Shown: piece by piece, positions 8,688 to 18,147 of the stretch
How the letters are laid out: each line of letters begins with the position of its first letter
Numbering within the stretch: the first letter of the stretch is position 1
Assembly (NCBI GenBank): GCA_934120635.1
Contig: CAKOUR010000002.1
Coordinates: 59,033-123,032, forward strand
DNA from: an uncultured Bacilli bacterium
Lineage (GTDB): Bacteria; Bacillota_I; Bacilli_A; RF39; UBA660
Reading direction: 5' to 3'
Length of the DNA: 64,000 nucleotides
Made by a program: the position numbers and the translations under genes
Notes under the pieces: generated by a model
Database searches by the model: none
What the model saw: the letters and a program-made list of their open reading frames with translations, nothing else
Told to the model about the DNA's origin: nothing

Positions 8688-10115
8688 ATGAAAGAAATTA
8701 AGAAGAAAAAGATAAAGAAAAAGAAAAAATTTTATACTATAGCAACGATTGTTTTACTTATTTCTATGGTTTTTACTTTTTGTTTTTGTTATCTTTTAAC
8801 TCCTAAAATAGAAATAGAAAAAAAGAAAGCAACATTTAATTATGATGAAAAAGTAACTATTCCTAAATATCATGCTTATGCTATGAATAAAGAAATCGAT
8901 AAAAAAGTTAAAGTTAAAAGCGATGTTAAAGAACATGAAGTCGGTAATTATTTTGTTCATTATCAAGTTAAATATTCTTTTTTTTCTGTTGAAAAGCTTG
9001 CTTTAATTAAAATTGTTGATAAAAAAAAGCCTGAAATTATTTTAAAAGGAGCTAAAGATGTTTATGTTTGTCCTTCGGAAAAATATGAAGAAATTGGTTT
9101 TAGTGCTAAGGATGAATATGATGGAGATCTTACTGATAAGGTTTTAATTAAGAATGATAAAGATAAAATTTATTATAAAGTGGAAGATTCTTCTCATAAT
9201 ACTTTTGTTACTTCAAGAAATGTTTATTATGAAGATAAAGAAAAGCCTGTAATTACTTTAAAGGGTAGTAATAAAATGTATTTATATTTAAATAATACTT
9301 ATAAAGAACCTGGTTTTGATGTTAAAGATAATTGTGATAAGAATATAGAGGTTAAAGTTTCAGGAACAGTTAATGCAAAAAAAGTTGGAACTTATAAAAT
9401 TACTTATACTGCTACTGATAATAGTAATAATACTTCTAGTGTAGAAAGATATGTAGAAGTAATTTCTAATCAAGAATCCGGGAAAGGAATTATTTATCTT
9501 ACTTTTGATGATGGTCCTAGTAATAGTATTACCCCTAAGGTATTAGAAATTTTAAAAAATAAAGGCATACTTGCTACTTTCTTTGTGATTAATCATGATG
9601 ATAGTTTAAATTATTTAATCAAAAGAGAATATACAGAAGGACATAGTGTTGCTCTACATAGTTATACTCATAATTATCAATATATTTATAGTTCAGTAGA
9701 TAATTATTTTAGTGATTTAAATAAAATTAGAGATAAAGTTTATAAAATTACTGGAGAATATGCTAATATTATTCGTTTTCCTGGTGGTGGAAGTAATACT
9801 ATTAGTAAAAAGTATCAACCTGGTATTATGAGTCAACTAACAAGTGATGTTTCAAATAAAGGATTTCATTATTTTGATTGGAATGTAGACTGTCAAGATG
9901 GGGCTGGTGTTAGAGATCCTAATCGAATTTATCAAAATGTGATTGGTTCTTTATCTAAATCAAGAGAAAATGTTGTTTTAATGCATGATTTTGAAAATAA
10001 CTATGGTACATTAAATGCTCTTGAAAATATTATTGACTATGGAATTCAAAATGGATATCAATTTAGAAAAATTACGATGAATACTGCAGAAGTTCATCAT
10101 AGACCCAATAATTAA
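8688..10115 (+). CDS. Membrane-anchored polysaccharide deacetylase with Ig-like repeats
   Basis: Likely removes N-acetyl groups from peptidoglycan or another surface glycan. After a lysine-rich N-terminus and one membrane anchor there are Ig-like/DUF5011-type repeats (KPEIILKGAKDVYV and KPVITLKGSNKMYL start two units). A C-terminal NodB domain holds the CE4 motifs: TFDDGPS (metal Asp), HSYTHN (metal His), RFPGGGSN, DWNVD and VLMHD. All catalytic motifs are intact. I prefer ATG 8688 because the TAGG at 8674-8677 is well spaced from it; an in-frame GTG at 8679 is only one base away. Monocistronic, ended by a strong hairpin. Confidence 0.92.
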   Translation: MKEIKKKKIKKKKKFYTIATIVLLISMVFTFCFCYLLTPKIEIEKKKATFNYDEKVTIPKYHAYAMNKEIDKKVKVKSDVKEHEVGNYFVHYQVKYSFFSVEKLALIKIVDKKKPEIILKGAKDVYVCPSEKYEEIGFSAKDEYDGDLTDKVLIKNDKDKIYYKVEDSSHNTFVTSRNVYYEDKEKPVITLKGSNKMYLYLNNTYKEPGFDVKDNCDKNIEVKVSGTVNAKKVGTYKITYTATDNSNNTSSVERYVEVISNQESGKGIIYLTFDDGPSNSITPKVLEILKNKGILATFFVINHDDSLNYLIKREYTEGHSVALHSYTHNYQYIYSSVDNYFSDLNKIRDKVYKITGEYANIIRFPGGGSNTISKKYQPGIMSQLTSDVSNKGFHYFDWNVDCQDGAGVRDPNRIYQNVIGSLSKSRENVVLMHDFENNYGTLNALENIIDYGIQNGYQFRKITMNTAEVHHRPNN

Positions 10116-10146
10116 AAAAATCTTATCATAATGATGAGATTTTTTA
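10114..10146 (+). terminator. Terminator of the deacetylase gene
   Basis: AAATCTTATCAT / ATGATGAGATTT with a 4-base loop and a T run on the plus strand, starting at the stop codon. Confidence 0.85.
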
Positions 10147-10223
10147 TTGGGTGATTGGAATTTTTTTTAAAATACTTCATAAGTTTTATTGTAAGTGTTA
10201 TAGAAAGGAATGAATAAAAAAAT

Positions 10224-10484
10224 ATGGAAACTTTAAAAGTAAGTACAAAATCTAATCCTAATTCTGTTGCAGGAGCACTAGCAAATGTATTTAGGGAGCA
10301 TGGATGTGTAGAAATCCAAGCAATTGGAGCTGGTGCATTAAATCAGGCAATTAAAGCAATTGCTATTGCTAGAGGATTTGTTGCTCCTTCTGGTAAAAAT
10401 TTAGTTTGTATTCCAGCTTTTACTGATATTCAAATTGATGGTGAAGAAAGAACAGCAATAAAATTAATTGTTGAAGCAAATTAA
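10224..10484 (+). CDS. spoVS: SpoVS sporulation protein
   Basis: An 86-residue protein matching SpoVS along its full length (METLKVSTKSNPNSVAGALA start, GAGALNQAIKAIAIARG, CIPAFTDI, ERTAIKLIVEAN end). SpoVS is an Alba-like small protein that affects septation and spore coat/late development in Bacillus. The nearest ribosome site, AAAGG at 10204-10208, is about 15 bases from the ATG, which is long. An overlapping out-of-frame ATG at 10210 begins an 8-codon frame ending inside spoVS, so initiation could be tuned. It is a single gene between two hairpins. Confidence 0.95.
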   Translation: METLKVSTKSNPNSVAGALANVFREHGCVEIQAIGAGALNQAIKAIAIARGFVAPSGKNLVCIPAFTDIQIDGEERTAIKLIVEAN

Positions 10485-10527
10485 AAAAGGTTATAAAGAA
10501 CCAGTTTTAGTTCTTTATAACCTTTTT
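10484..10527. terminator. Bidirectional terminator between spoVS and the gene at 10526
   Basis: A perfect 18-base stem (AAAAAGGTTATAAAGAAC and its complement) with a 7-base loop and A/T runs on both sides serves both converging genes. Confidence 0.92.
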
Positions 10528-11647
10528 ATTCATTTGTTTCCCATCTATCTCTTATTTTTTCTAAAATTTTTGATTTACTTAAATATTTTGATTTTGGTAT
10601 TTTAATATACTTGTCTTGGTATTTTAATTGATCTAATAAAAATCGATATTCATCTCTAGAAATTAATATTAAGTCACTTCGTACAAAATTTTGAGATTTT
10701 ATATTAATAGATTTAAATGTTTTTTGACAAGCATCTTTAAATATATCATATATTTCAAAACGGTATTCATATTCTTGAAATATATCATGAATAATATTTA
10801 TTAAGTAGTCTCCACATCTATCAACAAATATTCTTTTTTGCTTATCATTTAATTGTGATAGACATCTCTGATAATATTTTGCTCTTTCCTTTGGAAGTTC
10901 ATTATACATATTTGTTTCAAATATTACAGAATATATTAATGAAGGGGCTATTTCACGAAGTGCTTTTTGTAATTGTTCATCAATTAAAACATCTGTACAA
11001 ATTAGTTTTTCCCATTCTTTAGCAAAACATTTTGAACCACTACTATATAAGATAGCAATTTTAATTATGTCATGACAGTAATCATCTAGTGGAATACTGT
11101 CAAATGCCTCATCCATTCTCACTAACGATTTATCGGAAATATTTAGCATATCTTCCACATGATAAAAAGCGCTATATACTTTTTCGAAGACATCTTCAAA
11201 TGAATTGGATTTTTTGTTTAAATCAGTAATTAATTGTTCAACTTTAACTCTTCTATCCATTAAACTACCTAAATTAGTGAATGGTTCTTTTAAAATTGCT
11301 TTTTGATATTCAACTTCAAAAAAATATTCAAAAACTTTTCTTATTAATTGTTCATGAAGAACTGATGGCATGCTATTAATAATTGTTATTTTTTCACCAA
11401 AAGTATTTTGCAGTCTTGCTATTTCTATACGATTTAGTCTCCAAAAATATAGTTCATCACCTTTCCTATTTCTATCGAATTCTCGATATTTTAGCATGTT
11501 GATTTGGTCCATATAATCATAATTTATGGATGCAATTATACATCTACATAAACCAAATGATGATAATTTTTTCTTGCTAGCATCATTAGAAATTTTATTT
11601 TTTTTTATTCTTTTTGGATTATTTTGTGATTGCAAATCTTGTTTCAT
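10526..11647 (-). CDS. Uncharacterised 373-residue protein
   Basis: No family recognised. The protein is soluble, with a basic low-complexity N-terminus (about 30 residues) and then a largely helical, charged body with scattered cysteines. Short recognisable phrases such as RNRKGDELYFWRLNR and DKQKRIFVDRCGDYL do not point to a known fold. AAGGAG precedes the ATG. It lies 29 bases after the gene at 11677 on the same strand and shares a terminator with spoVS, so the two unknown genes probably form an operon. Coding status is supported by the ribosome site, terminator and length. Confidence 0.8.
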   Translation of the reverse strand: MKQDLQSQNNPKRIKKNKISNDASKKKLSSFGLCRCIIASINYDYMDQINMLKYREFDRNRKGDELYFWRLNRIEIARLQNTFGEKITIINSMPSVLHEQLIRKVFEYFFEVEYQKAILKEPFTNLGSLMDRRVKVEQLITDLNKKSNSFEDVFEKVYSAFYHVEDMLNISDKSLVRMDEAFDSIPLDDYCHDIIKIAILYSSGSKCFAKEWEKLICTDVLIDEQLQKALREIAPSLIYSVIFETNMYNELPKERAKYYQRCLSQLNDKQKRIFVDRCGDYLINIIHDIFQEYEYRFEIYDIFKDACQKTFKSINIKSQNFVRSDLILISRDEYRFLLDQLKYQDKYIKIPKSKYLSKSKILEKIRDRWETNE

Positions 11648-11676
11648 TTTTTTCTCCTTTTTTGTTTTAAATTTTT

Positions 11677-12714
11677 TTATTTTTGATGTAGTTTTATTTC
11701 TCTATTTACTAGAGTTCGAATAAGCCTTTGATGTAGTTCTTTTTCTTCTTCTGTATAGAAAGAAGTTGTATTATTGGGAAGTGTTAAGATTAATTCTTGA
11801 ATAGATACTTTTTCTAATGGTTCATCTTTACTAACTCTCGAGAAATATTCTACTAAACATTCTAAATCTTTAGAACCACCAGCTTTTATATATTCATTGA
11901 TGAATAATCTCAAATCTGGATCTGAGTAATCTATTGCGTACATCATAGGAATACTAATATCTCTACCAAATTCTTTAGCAAATAAAAATGCTCTTTTTGG
12001 TCCTATTCGATTTCCTCCACGTTCAATAATTCTGTACATTGCACAATTTAAGATTTCTTCTTTTTGGTAATTCCAATTATTATAATCCTGAATTGCTTTT
12101 GTTAATTCACTGTCTTCTGGAATTATTATTCCTTTTTCCCTGATTATTTTTACGACTTCTTTGATATTTTTTCCTTCTAAATCTTCATTTGAAATTCCTG
12201 GAATAACGGTATCCATACATTCTGACATTTCGACAGTTCCATTTTTACTTAAGTGAAGATGTGCAGAGCATAATACTCCTTTCCAATAAACTATACTTCT
12301 ATAATTTGGTTGGCTTAAATAAAATTTTTCTTCGTTTGATAATGCATCATAGAAAGATTTAATACTATAAATTTCTGTTTCTGGATTTGTTTGTTTATTA
12401 TTCTGTTTTATGATATTTTCTATACTTTTTAATTTTTGGTTACTTTCTATTATTAGATTTACTTTATCATTAGGATATCTTAGTTCATACCATACTGCTA
12501 TTTTTTCAATGAAATTTCTCATTTCATTAGGAAGATGATACTCGCCAATATCCGTATAAAGTCCTTTTACCATATTATTTTTATACCACTCAATAAATTC
12601 TTCTACTTTATCATTTAAATCATATGTATCTTTATCTTGTTCTGATCCTTCTTTCTTTTTTCCCTTTTTCATTATTTTTTCTCTTAGTTGTAATAATTCT
12701 TCTTTTATGTTCAT
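11677..12714 (-). CDS. Uncharacterised 345-residue protein
   Basis: No family recognised. The start is placed at ATG 12714 (MNIKEELLQ) because GGAGG sits inside the four codons before it; an upstream in-frame ATG at 12726 would contain its own ribosome site. The N-terminal third is charged and helical. A central HLHLSKNGTVEMSECMDTVIP stretch has two His and a Cys, and the end is helical (HQRLIRTLVNREIKLHQK). No signal peptide or membrane segment. It forms a likely operon with the unknown gene downstream at 10526. Confidence 0.8.
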   Translation of the reverse strand: MNIKEELLQLREKIMKKGKKKEGSEQDKDTYDLNDKVEEFIEWYKNNMVKGLYTDIGEYHLPNEMRNFIEKIAVWYELRYPNDKVNLIIESNQKLKSIENIIKQNNKQTNPETEIYSIKSFYDALSNEEKFYLSQPNYRSIVYWKGVLCSAHLHLSKNGTVEMSECMDTVIPGISNEDLEGKNIKEVVKIIREKGIIIPEDSELTKAIQDYNNWNYQKEEILNCAMYRIIERGGNRIGPKRAFLFAKEFGRDISIPMMYAIDYSDPDLRLFINEYIKAGGSKDLECLVEYFSRVSKDEPLEKVSIQELILTLPNNTTSFYTEEEKELHQRLIRTLVNREIKLHQK

Positions 12715-12743
12715 TTTGTCCTCCATAATAGTTTAATTTAAAT

Positions 12744-13943
12744 TTATTTTATTTTTATTCTCATTATATCATTAGGGTATACTTCTTTATCTAAATAAAA
12801 TTTTATAATCTCTTGAGGATGTCTAGCGACTTCTACTTCTTTCATCTCTTCGTTATAAATTTTAGGAACTTTAAATGAGAAGGCTTGAATATTTGGACCA
12901 AACATTTCTACTTCATCTCCTGGTTTGAAGTAGTTTCTTTGCGTTAAGGTTACTAATTTTTCTTTTTTGTCGTAATCTAGAACAATTCCTAAAAAATCTT
13001 GATTAGATACTTCTTGTCTACCTAGATAGTACTGGGCTTCTACTCCTGGAAAGGTATTAAAGAATTGATCGGTGCTTTCACGATTGGCAACTCTATTTAA
13101 TACTTTTTGGTAATATTCTTGTAAAGATTTTGTATAAGTATTTTTATAAATATGATCAATTGCTTCACGATAAGTGCTGATTACTGTTGCAATATAATAG
13201 TTACTTCGCATTCTTCCTTCTACTTTTAGGGAAGTAATTCCTATTTCAATCATTTCTTTTAGAGAATTAATTAATGATAAATCTTTTGAAGACATTGTAA
13301 ATTCTGTTTCATTAGATTTTTTTTGGTTTTCTTTTTCTAATTCAAAGCACCAGCGACAGATTTGAGCACAGCCACCACGATTGGCATCTCTTTTGGTAAA
13401 ATAGTTAGATAAAACACATCTTCCTGAATAAGAGGAACACATTGCACCGTGGAGAAAACACTCTATTTCTACGCCTGTTTTTTCGATAATTTCCCTGATA
13501 TTTTCTTTAGAGCATTCTCTTGCTAATACTACTCTTTCTACCCCTTGGTCTTTTAAGAAACTAACGCTTTCGATATTAGCATTGGACATTTGGGTAGAGA
13601 TATGAATTTTAAGGTTTAATTTTTCTTGGTTTACTAAATCTACAACAGCCATATCTGATACGATAATAGCATCTACTTTATATTTTTCTAATTCTTTTAA
13701 ATATTCTAATAATCCTTGATAATCTTCATTATGAAAAGTAATATTAACTGTTACATATAATTTTTTTCCTAGAGAATGGGCAATAAACGCAGCTTCTTTA
13801 ATTTCTTCGTTGGAGAAATTTTTGGCATTGGCACGTAAACTATAATTTTTTCCTCCAATATAAACTGCATCTGCTCCATAGAGATAGGCAAATTTTAATT
13901 TTTCTATATCGCCAGCTGGGGCTAATAATTCTACTTTTCTCAT
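12744..13943 (-). CDS. trhP2: TrhP2-type U32 family tRNA hydroxylation protein
   Basis: A peptidase U32 family protein (399 residues) of the YrrO/TrhP2 branch, which makes 5-hydroxyuridine at tRNA position 34 from prephenate-dependent chemistry. It starts KVELLAPAGDIEKLKFAYLYGADAVYIGG, the classic U32 N-terminus. The cysteine set CFLHGAMCSSYSGRCVLS plus GGCAQICRWCFE is the probable iron-sulfur ligand region, and a C-terminal beta domain follows. It overlaps trhP1 by one base (TAATG) and is two genes before trmR, the order known for yrrM-yrrN-yrrO in Bacillus. Probably not a protease. Confidence 0.9.
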   Translation of the reverse strand: MRKVELLAPAGDIEKLKFAYLYGADAVYIGGKNYSLRANAKNFSNEEIKEAAFIAHSLGKKLYVTVNITFHNEDYQGLLEYLKELEKYKVDAIIVSDMAVVDLVNQEKLNLKIHISTQMSNANIESVSFLKDQGVERVVLARECSKENIREIIEKTGVEIECFLHGAMCSSYSGRCVLSNYFTKRDANRGGCAQICRWCFELEKENQKKSNETEFTMSSKDLSLINSLKEMIEIGITSLKVEGRMRSNYYIATVISTYREAIDHIYKNTYTKSLQEYYQKVLNRVANRESTDQFFNTFPGVEAQYYLGRQEVSNQDFLGIVLDYDKKEKLVTLTQRNYFKPGDEVEMFGPNIQAFSFKVPKIYNEEMKEVEVARHPQEIIKFYLDKEVYPNDIMRIKIK

Positions 13944-14761
13944 TAGTTTTTATCTCCTACTCTATAAATGGTCTTTTCGTTTAAGAAGCCTGTATAATGT
14001 TTATGATTGTCTTCTTCTTCCTTTAAGTATTGGTCTAAAGTACTTAAAAAGACTTTATTTTCTATTAAGGTTGAATTTAGGATTAAGTATTCTACTTTAA
14101 TATTTTTTATTTCATTAATTAAATTAATGGGTTCTTTGGTATAGATTGTTGTTCCATATTCTTCTTCGACAATTGGATATTTATCTTCTTTATTTTTAAT
14201 ATAGTAATGTCCTTTTTCTTTATTTTCGTGAATATAATTTAAGTAATTTGTAATTAGATATCTTCTAGAGTAGAAGATTGGAATATAACCATAACTAATT
14301 AGCATAAGAGGCATGGAGGGAGAGATTTCATTGATTTCTTCTTTCGTAATATCATTAGAGATTACTGTATACTTTACTCCATTCTTCTTCCAAAAATGGT
14401 TAGAATAAATGCTAGTATTTAGATGTTCTTGGAAGATTACTAAATCTTTTTTGATTCCTAATCTTTTGCAAATATTTAAGACAGCTAAATCATAAAAGAA
14501 AATTTTACTAATATTCATTTTATTTAATGCTACTAGAGTATTTTCTAATTCTTTTAAATCAGAATTATGCATAATTTTATTGAGCGATACAGAAATTTCT
14601 TTGGAAGTCATATTAAGGATAGTTTTTATTTCTTCTAATGAGAATGTGAGATCTCGATTTACTGATAAATTGGTAATGGGAAGGATTACTCCTGCAACAT
14701 CTTTTTCTAAAACGCTGCCTAATAAGTCTAGGCTATTGGGAATAATAAGTATTTTTTTCAA
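13943..14761 (-). CDS. trhP1: TrhP1-type U32 family protein
   Basis: A 272-residue, more divergent U32 paralogue in the YrrN position, between trmR and trhP2 on the same strand. It retains the barrel-like arrangement (KKILIIPNSLDLLG start, IFFYDLAVLNICKRLGIKKDLVIFQ, VKYTVISNDITKEEI, MLISYGYIPIFYSRRYL). It lacks the four-cysteine cluster of the large partner, in keeping with a heterodimer partner. GGAGG precedes the start. The one-base overlap with trhP2 implies coupled translation. Function is assigned from gene order and resemblance. Confidence 0.85.
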   Translation of the reverse strand: MKKILIIPNSLDLLGSVLEKDVAGVILPITNLSVNRDLTFSLEEIKTILNMTSKEISVSLNKIMHNSDLKELENTLVALNKMNISKIFFYDLAVLNICKRLGIKKDLVIFQEHLNTSIYSNHFWKKNGVKYTVISNDITKEEINEISPSMPLMLISYGYIPIFYSRRYLITNYLNYIHENKEKGHYYIKNKEDKYPIVEEEYGTTIYTKEPINLINEIKNIKVEYLILNSTLIENKVFLSTLDQYLKEEEDNHKHYTGFLNEKTIYRVGDKN

Positions 14762-14774
14762 TTCAATTCCTCCT

Positions 14775-15347
14775 TTATTTTTTTATAGAAATACTGATTT
14801 TATCTCCTACTTCTATATAGTTTGTACAATAGTTGGGATTGTTTTCTAAAAAGTCTATAAATTTTTTGATTCTTTTTACTAAGCCTTTTTGATTTTTAGT
14901 AACTGCTAATGCTTCATTTTCTACTAACCCATAAAAAGAAAGATTATCGGTTATGATTGTACCTCCTTTTTTTAAGTAGGGTTCATATTTTTCAAAGAAA
15001 TCAATGCTATGTCCTTTGGAAGCATCAATAAAAATTAGATCAAAATTGCCTGTTACATTGACTTCCATGGCATCTCCTAATATTAAGGTAACTCTATCTT
15101 CTAAGTGCATATTTTGAATATTTTCTAGAGCAATATTGTACCTTTCTTCATCTCTTTCTATTGTAGTAATATGGATATTTTCTTTAACTAAAGCCATTTT
15201 GATTGCTGAATAACCAATTGCTGTTCCAATTTCTAAGATATTTTGGATATGATTTTCTTGGATATAGTTACATAAGTATTCTATTCCATCTTTTAACATA
15301 ATAGGAACTTTATGTTCTTTTGCATATTTTTCTATTTCTTTTAACAT
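14775..15347 (-). CDS. trmR: TrmR, tRNA 5-hydroxyuridine methyltransferase
   Basis: An SAM-dependent O-methyltransferase of the YrrM/TrmR type, converting 5-hydroxyuridine-34 to 5-methoxyuridine in tRNA. The 190-residue form starts at ATG 15347, downstream of GGAGGTAATAGTA; a longer TTG-initiated frame would include that ribosome site. The SAM-binding motif ILEIGTAIGYSAIKMA, the acidic ITTIERDEERY, and the metal-binding FDLIFIDASKGH and IITDNL are present. It heads the trmR-trhP1-trhP2 set, so the window encodes the whole mo5U34 pathway after prephenate supply. Confidence 0.92.
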   Translation of the reverse strand: MLKEIEKYAKEHKVPIMLKDGIEYLCNYIQENHIQNILEIGTAIGYSAIKMALVKENIHITTIERDEERYNIALENIQNMHLEDRVTLILGDAMEVNVTGNFDLIFIDASKGHSIDFFEKYEPYLKKGGTIITDNLSFYGLVENEALAVTKNQKGLVKRIKKFIDFLENNPNYCTNYIEVGDKISISIKK

Positions 15348-15367
15348 TACTATTACCTCCAAAAGTT

Positions 15368-17056
15368 TTATTTCCTATGTTTTAACTTTTCTTCATGAGA
15401 AAAATGATTGTTTATTCTCAAATAAGTTTCATAGCTAGATGCAATTTTTTTCAAGTCATATATTACTAATTTCATTTTACTTTTAGACGCTAATTCTCGA
15501 GCATCCTTTATTACTTCTTCACATTTTGTTAGATTACTTGTATCAATTGTTAAAAATATATAACTAGCTTTTGTATCATAATCGATATTTCTTCTAAATA
15601 ATACTACTTCTGATTTTCCATCATTTTCTATTAATTCATAATAATTAGAACTCATTAAATCAAATTCATCTTTTTGATAATATTCCAAATGATTTAATCC
15701 TTTATTTGTAGTCAAATAATTTTTTGAGGATAATACAATTGCTTCTGGATTTAATCCTTCTCGATTAAATCCTATTCCCATAGTCCAGGGAATAAAATGT
15801 TCTAAGTAATAATCTTTAGAATAAAGTGTTGTAGAGATTTGATTATTTGTATCTGAATGATATGAAGTCCAACCATTTTTATCAGAATAATAATTTGATT
15901 TTCCATCATAGCTATAATTAACTTGGGTAGGATTAAGCATTACATCTAAAAGTTGTTTTCTCTTGATAAATTCTTCTTGTTCTTCTTTTGTTAATTCCTT
16001 AGAAATATTAGATTGATTTTTTCTTTCTTTTTTTATGTCTTCAATTAATTTTCCTTCAAGGTCATTTCTAAACTTTTCAGGATTTCTAATAAAAATATGC
16101 AATAATTGTGGTTTTAAATCTCGAAAGTCATCAACTATAGTAACCTCTTTAGTAGGATTAAATAAATGCGAAATAATATCTTCTCGAAATAAAATTTCAT
16201 ATTCACTATATATATCTTCTATCTTAGAGATATTGAAATTTTTATCATCCATCTTTTCTAATTTTTTTAATAATTCTATCGATTTATTCGTGTTTAACTT
16301 TTTTAATTTTTCCTTAAGCTTACCTAAATTATGTAGTTTTTCTTTTTGATTATTACTGAGATGACTGAATTCTAAGTATTTTTTCTTCCTTTCCTCTAAA
16401 GAATTACTTTTATCTTTAAACTGTAAATCATACAAAATAAATCCAAAATTGTTCTTAATGACATCAGAACCGTAAATTCCAATTGCTTGAACGATATAAT
16501 TTCGTATTAGGTGATATGGTATTTTAGTATCTTCCTGAAGATTTCCTTTTATCACATCATCATATAATGTTAAACACTTTTCTGCATCTAATTCTAAATT
16601 ATAATCATATTCCCCTTTTTGGTTAATTAAAAATTGATTTTTTATCTTATTATCATTAGATATATATTCTATCCAATGCTCAAGAAGTATTTTTAAAACA
16701 TCTTGATAATTCTTATCGTTAAAATGATTAAAATTAAATTCATCTATAGAAACTTTAGACAAATCATAAAAGTCATATTTTCCTATAATTATTCCTAATA
16801 AAAAATAAGTGGCAATGTAACTTTCTTTATTTTTGATGCAATACTCTATAATATAACGATTGAATTCTTCTTGATTGGAACTTTTTTGAATAAATTTAAA
16901 AATATCTTTTGTTTCTTGTAAATCATTTCTCTCAATTAATACTTCTAATAAATCTTTAGAAATTAAAATTTTTTTGCATTTTGATAAATATTTAATTTCC
17001 AAAAAATATTTTTTAAATTCTTCTAAGGTATCATTTAACTTCACCTTTTTTTTCAT
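15368..17056 (-). CDS. Uncharacterised 562-residue protein between map and trmR
   Basis: No family recognised. The start is ATG 17056, after AGGTGAT; an in-frame GTG at 17065 lies inside that ribosome site. The N-terminal half is helical and Lys/Asn-rich. Residues about 225-330 contain coiled-coil-like segments (KLKEKLKKLNTNKSIELLKK). A Tyr/Ser-rich stretch (SYDGKSNYYSDKNGWTSYHS) precedes a C-terminal alpha/beta region with VLFRRNIDYDT and KMKLVIYDLKKI. No membrane segment. It is tightly packed between map (21 bases) and trmR (20 bases), so it is likely co-expressed with translation genes; its role is unknown. Confidence 0.8.
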   Translation of the reverse strand: MKKKVKLNDTLEEFKKYFLEIKYLSKCKKILISKDLLEVLIERNDLQETKDIFKFIQKSSNQEEFNRYIIEYCIKNKESYIATYFLLGIIIGKYDFYDLSKVSIDEFNFNHFNDKNYQDVLKILLEHWIEYISNDNKIKNQFLINQKGEYDYNLELDAEKCLTLYDDVIKGNLQEDTKIPYHLIRNYIVQAIGIYGSDVIKNNFGFILYDLQFKDKSNSLEERKKKYLEFSHLSNNQKEKLHNLGKLKEKLKKLNTNKSIELLKKLEKMDDKNFNISKIEDIYSEYEILFREDIISHLFNPTKEVTIVDDFRDLKPQLLHIFIRNPEKFRNDLEGKLIEDIKKERKNQSNISKELTKEEQEEFIKRKQLLDVMLNPTQVNYSYDGKSNYYSDKNGWTSYHSDTNNQISTTLYSKDYYLEHFIPWTMGIGFNREGLNPEAIVLSSKNYLTTNKGLNHLEYYQKDEFDLMSSNYYELIENDGKSEVVLFRRNIDYDTKASYIFLTIDTSNLTKCEEVIKDARELASKSKMKLVIYDLKKIASSYETYLRINNHFSHEEKLKHRK

Positions 17057-17077
17057 ATCTATCACCTTTAAATTTAA

Positions 17078-17830
17078 TTAGTCTAATCTTGGTGTTAGTA
17101 TTTCATATCCATCTTCGGTTACTAAAATGGTGTGTTCATAGTGGGCAGATGGATTTCCATCTTCGGTTACTATTGTCCAATCATCATCTAATATTCCAAC
17201 AGCAGCACTTCCTAAGTTTAGCATGGGTTCAATACAAATAACCATTCCTGGTTTTAATTTTGGTCCAGTTCCTGCTTTACCGTAGTTAGGAACATCAGGA
17301 TCTTCATGCATTTCTGTTCCTATTCCATGACCTACTAATTCTTTTACAACACCTAAATGATATTTTGTAGCATAGGTTTCTACAGCATGGGAAATATCGC
17401 CAATATGGTTACCTGGTTTTACTTGTTTTATTCCTTCATATAGAGCTTCTTCGGTGTGTTCCATTAAGTATTTTTTTTCTTCACTAATATCTCCTACAGC
17501 ATAGGTCCAAGCGGCATCTCCTTGATAACCATGATAACCAATTACCATATCGATACTAACAATATCGCCATTTTTTAATTTTCTTTTTCCTGGAATACCA
17601 TGAACAACTTCATCATTAACACTTACACATAATGTAGCTGGATATCCTTCATAGCCTTTGCAAGTGGGAATTCCATCATGCTCTTTGATAAATCTTTCGG
17701 CTAATGTATCTAATTCTTTGGTTGTTATTCCAGACTTGATAAAAGGTTTTAAATATTGATGGGTTAAGCTTACTAAGTAGCCTGCTTTTCTCATTAATTC
17801 TATTTCTTCTTTGCTTTTTATTGTAATCAT
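17078..17830 (-). CDS. map: Methionine aminopeptidase, type I
   Basis: Removes the initiator methionine from nascent proteins. The 250-residue size is that of bacterial type I enzymes. Metal ligands can be matched: VSIDMVIGYHGYQGDAAWTYAVG supplies the two Asp, GHGIGTEMHEDP the His, CIEPML the Glu and HYEHTILVTEDG the last Glu, with the substrate His in NDEVVHGIPG. The ribosome site is weak (GAAAGAAG). An extended -10 promoter lies upstream. It is the first gene of the map-(unknown)-trmR-trhP1-trhP2 run. Def elsewhere in the window supplies the preceding step. Confidence 0.96.
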   Translation of the reverse strand: MITIKSKEEIELMRKAGYLVSLTHQYLKPFIKSGITTKELDTLAERFIKEHDGIPTCKGYEGYPATLCVSVNDEVVHGIPGKRKLKNGDIVSIDMVIGYHGYQGDAAWTYAVGDISEEKKYLMEHTEEALYEGIKQVKPGNHIGDISHAVETYATKYHLGVVKELVGHGIGTEMHEDPDVPNYGKAGTGPKLKPGMVICIEPMLNLGSAAVGILDDDWTIVTEDGNPSAHYEHTILVTEDGYEILTPRLD

Positions 17831-17852
17831 AAAATCAACTTCTTTCTCTAGT

Positions 17853-17881
17853 ATTATATCATATCTAATACTTTATGAAAA
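17853..17881 (-). promoter_or_regulatory. map promoter
   Basis: TGATATAAT, an extended -10 on the minus strand (TATAAT at 17853-17858), with a poor -35 (TTTTCA). The rest of 17882-18057 is AT-rich and holds one arm of a long inverted repeat (17907-17927) but no gene. Confidence 0.6.
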
Positions 17882-17906
17882 TAAATATTTATTTAATTTA
17901 GAGAGG

Positions 17907-17927
17907 GAAAAATACTTATTTATTCTT
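17907..17927 (+). repeat. 21-base inverted-repeat arm (partner at 20174-20194)
   Basis: This stretch, beginning GAAAAATACTTATT, is the exact reverse complement of 20174-20194. The two arms flank the T-box/GluRS unit. Shorter versions of the same core also occur at 4420 and 27500. Confidence 0.75.
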
Positions 17928-18057
17928 ATTCTCTATATTAAGTGAAATTCTCGTTTCATGTTAAAATCTAAAAAATTGAATAGCTAATAAATAAGGAGAG
18001 ATAAATTCATATTCTCATTAAAATACTTAAATTTATTTTTTATTGAATAAATTTAAA

Positions 18058-18091
18058 AGTAAAAGAAAAAAGTTCTTGAAATGAAGAACTT
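18058..18091 (-). terminator. Terminator of the T-box-controlled gltX paralogue
   Basis: AAGTTCTT / AAGAACTT with a 6-base loop, then a T-rich run on the minus strand, 56 bases after the stop codon. Confidence 0.8.
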
Positions 18092-18147
18092 AATAATTCT
18101 TATGTACCAAATAAATAATTAATGATAATTAAGTATGAAAAGAAATT

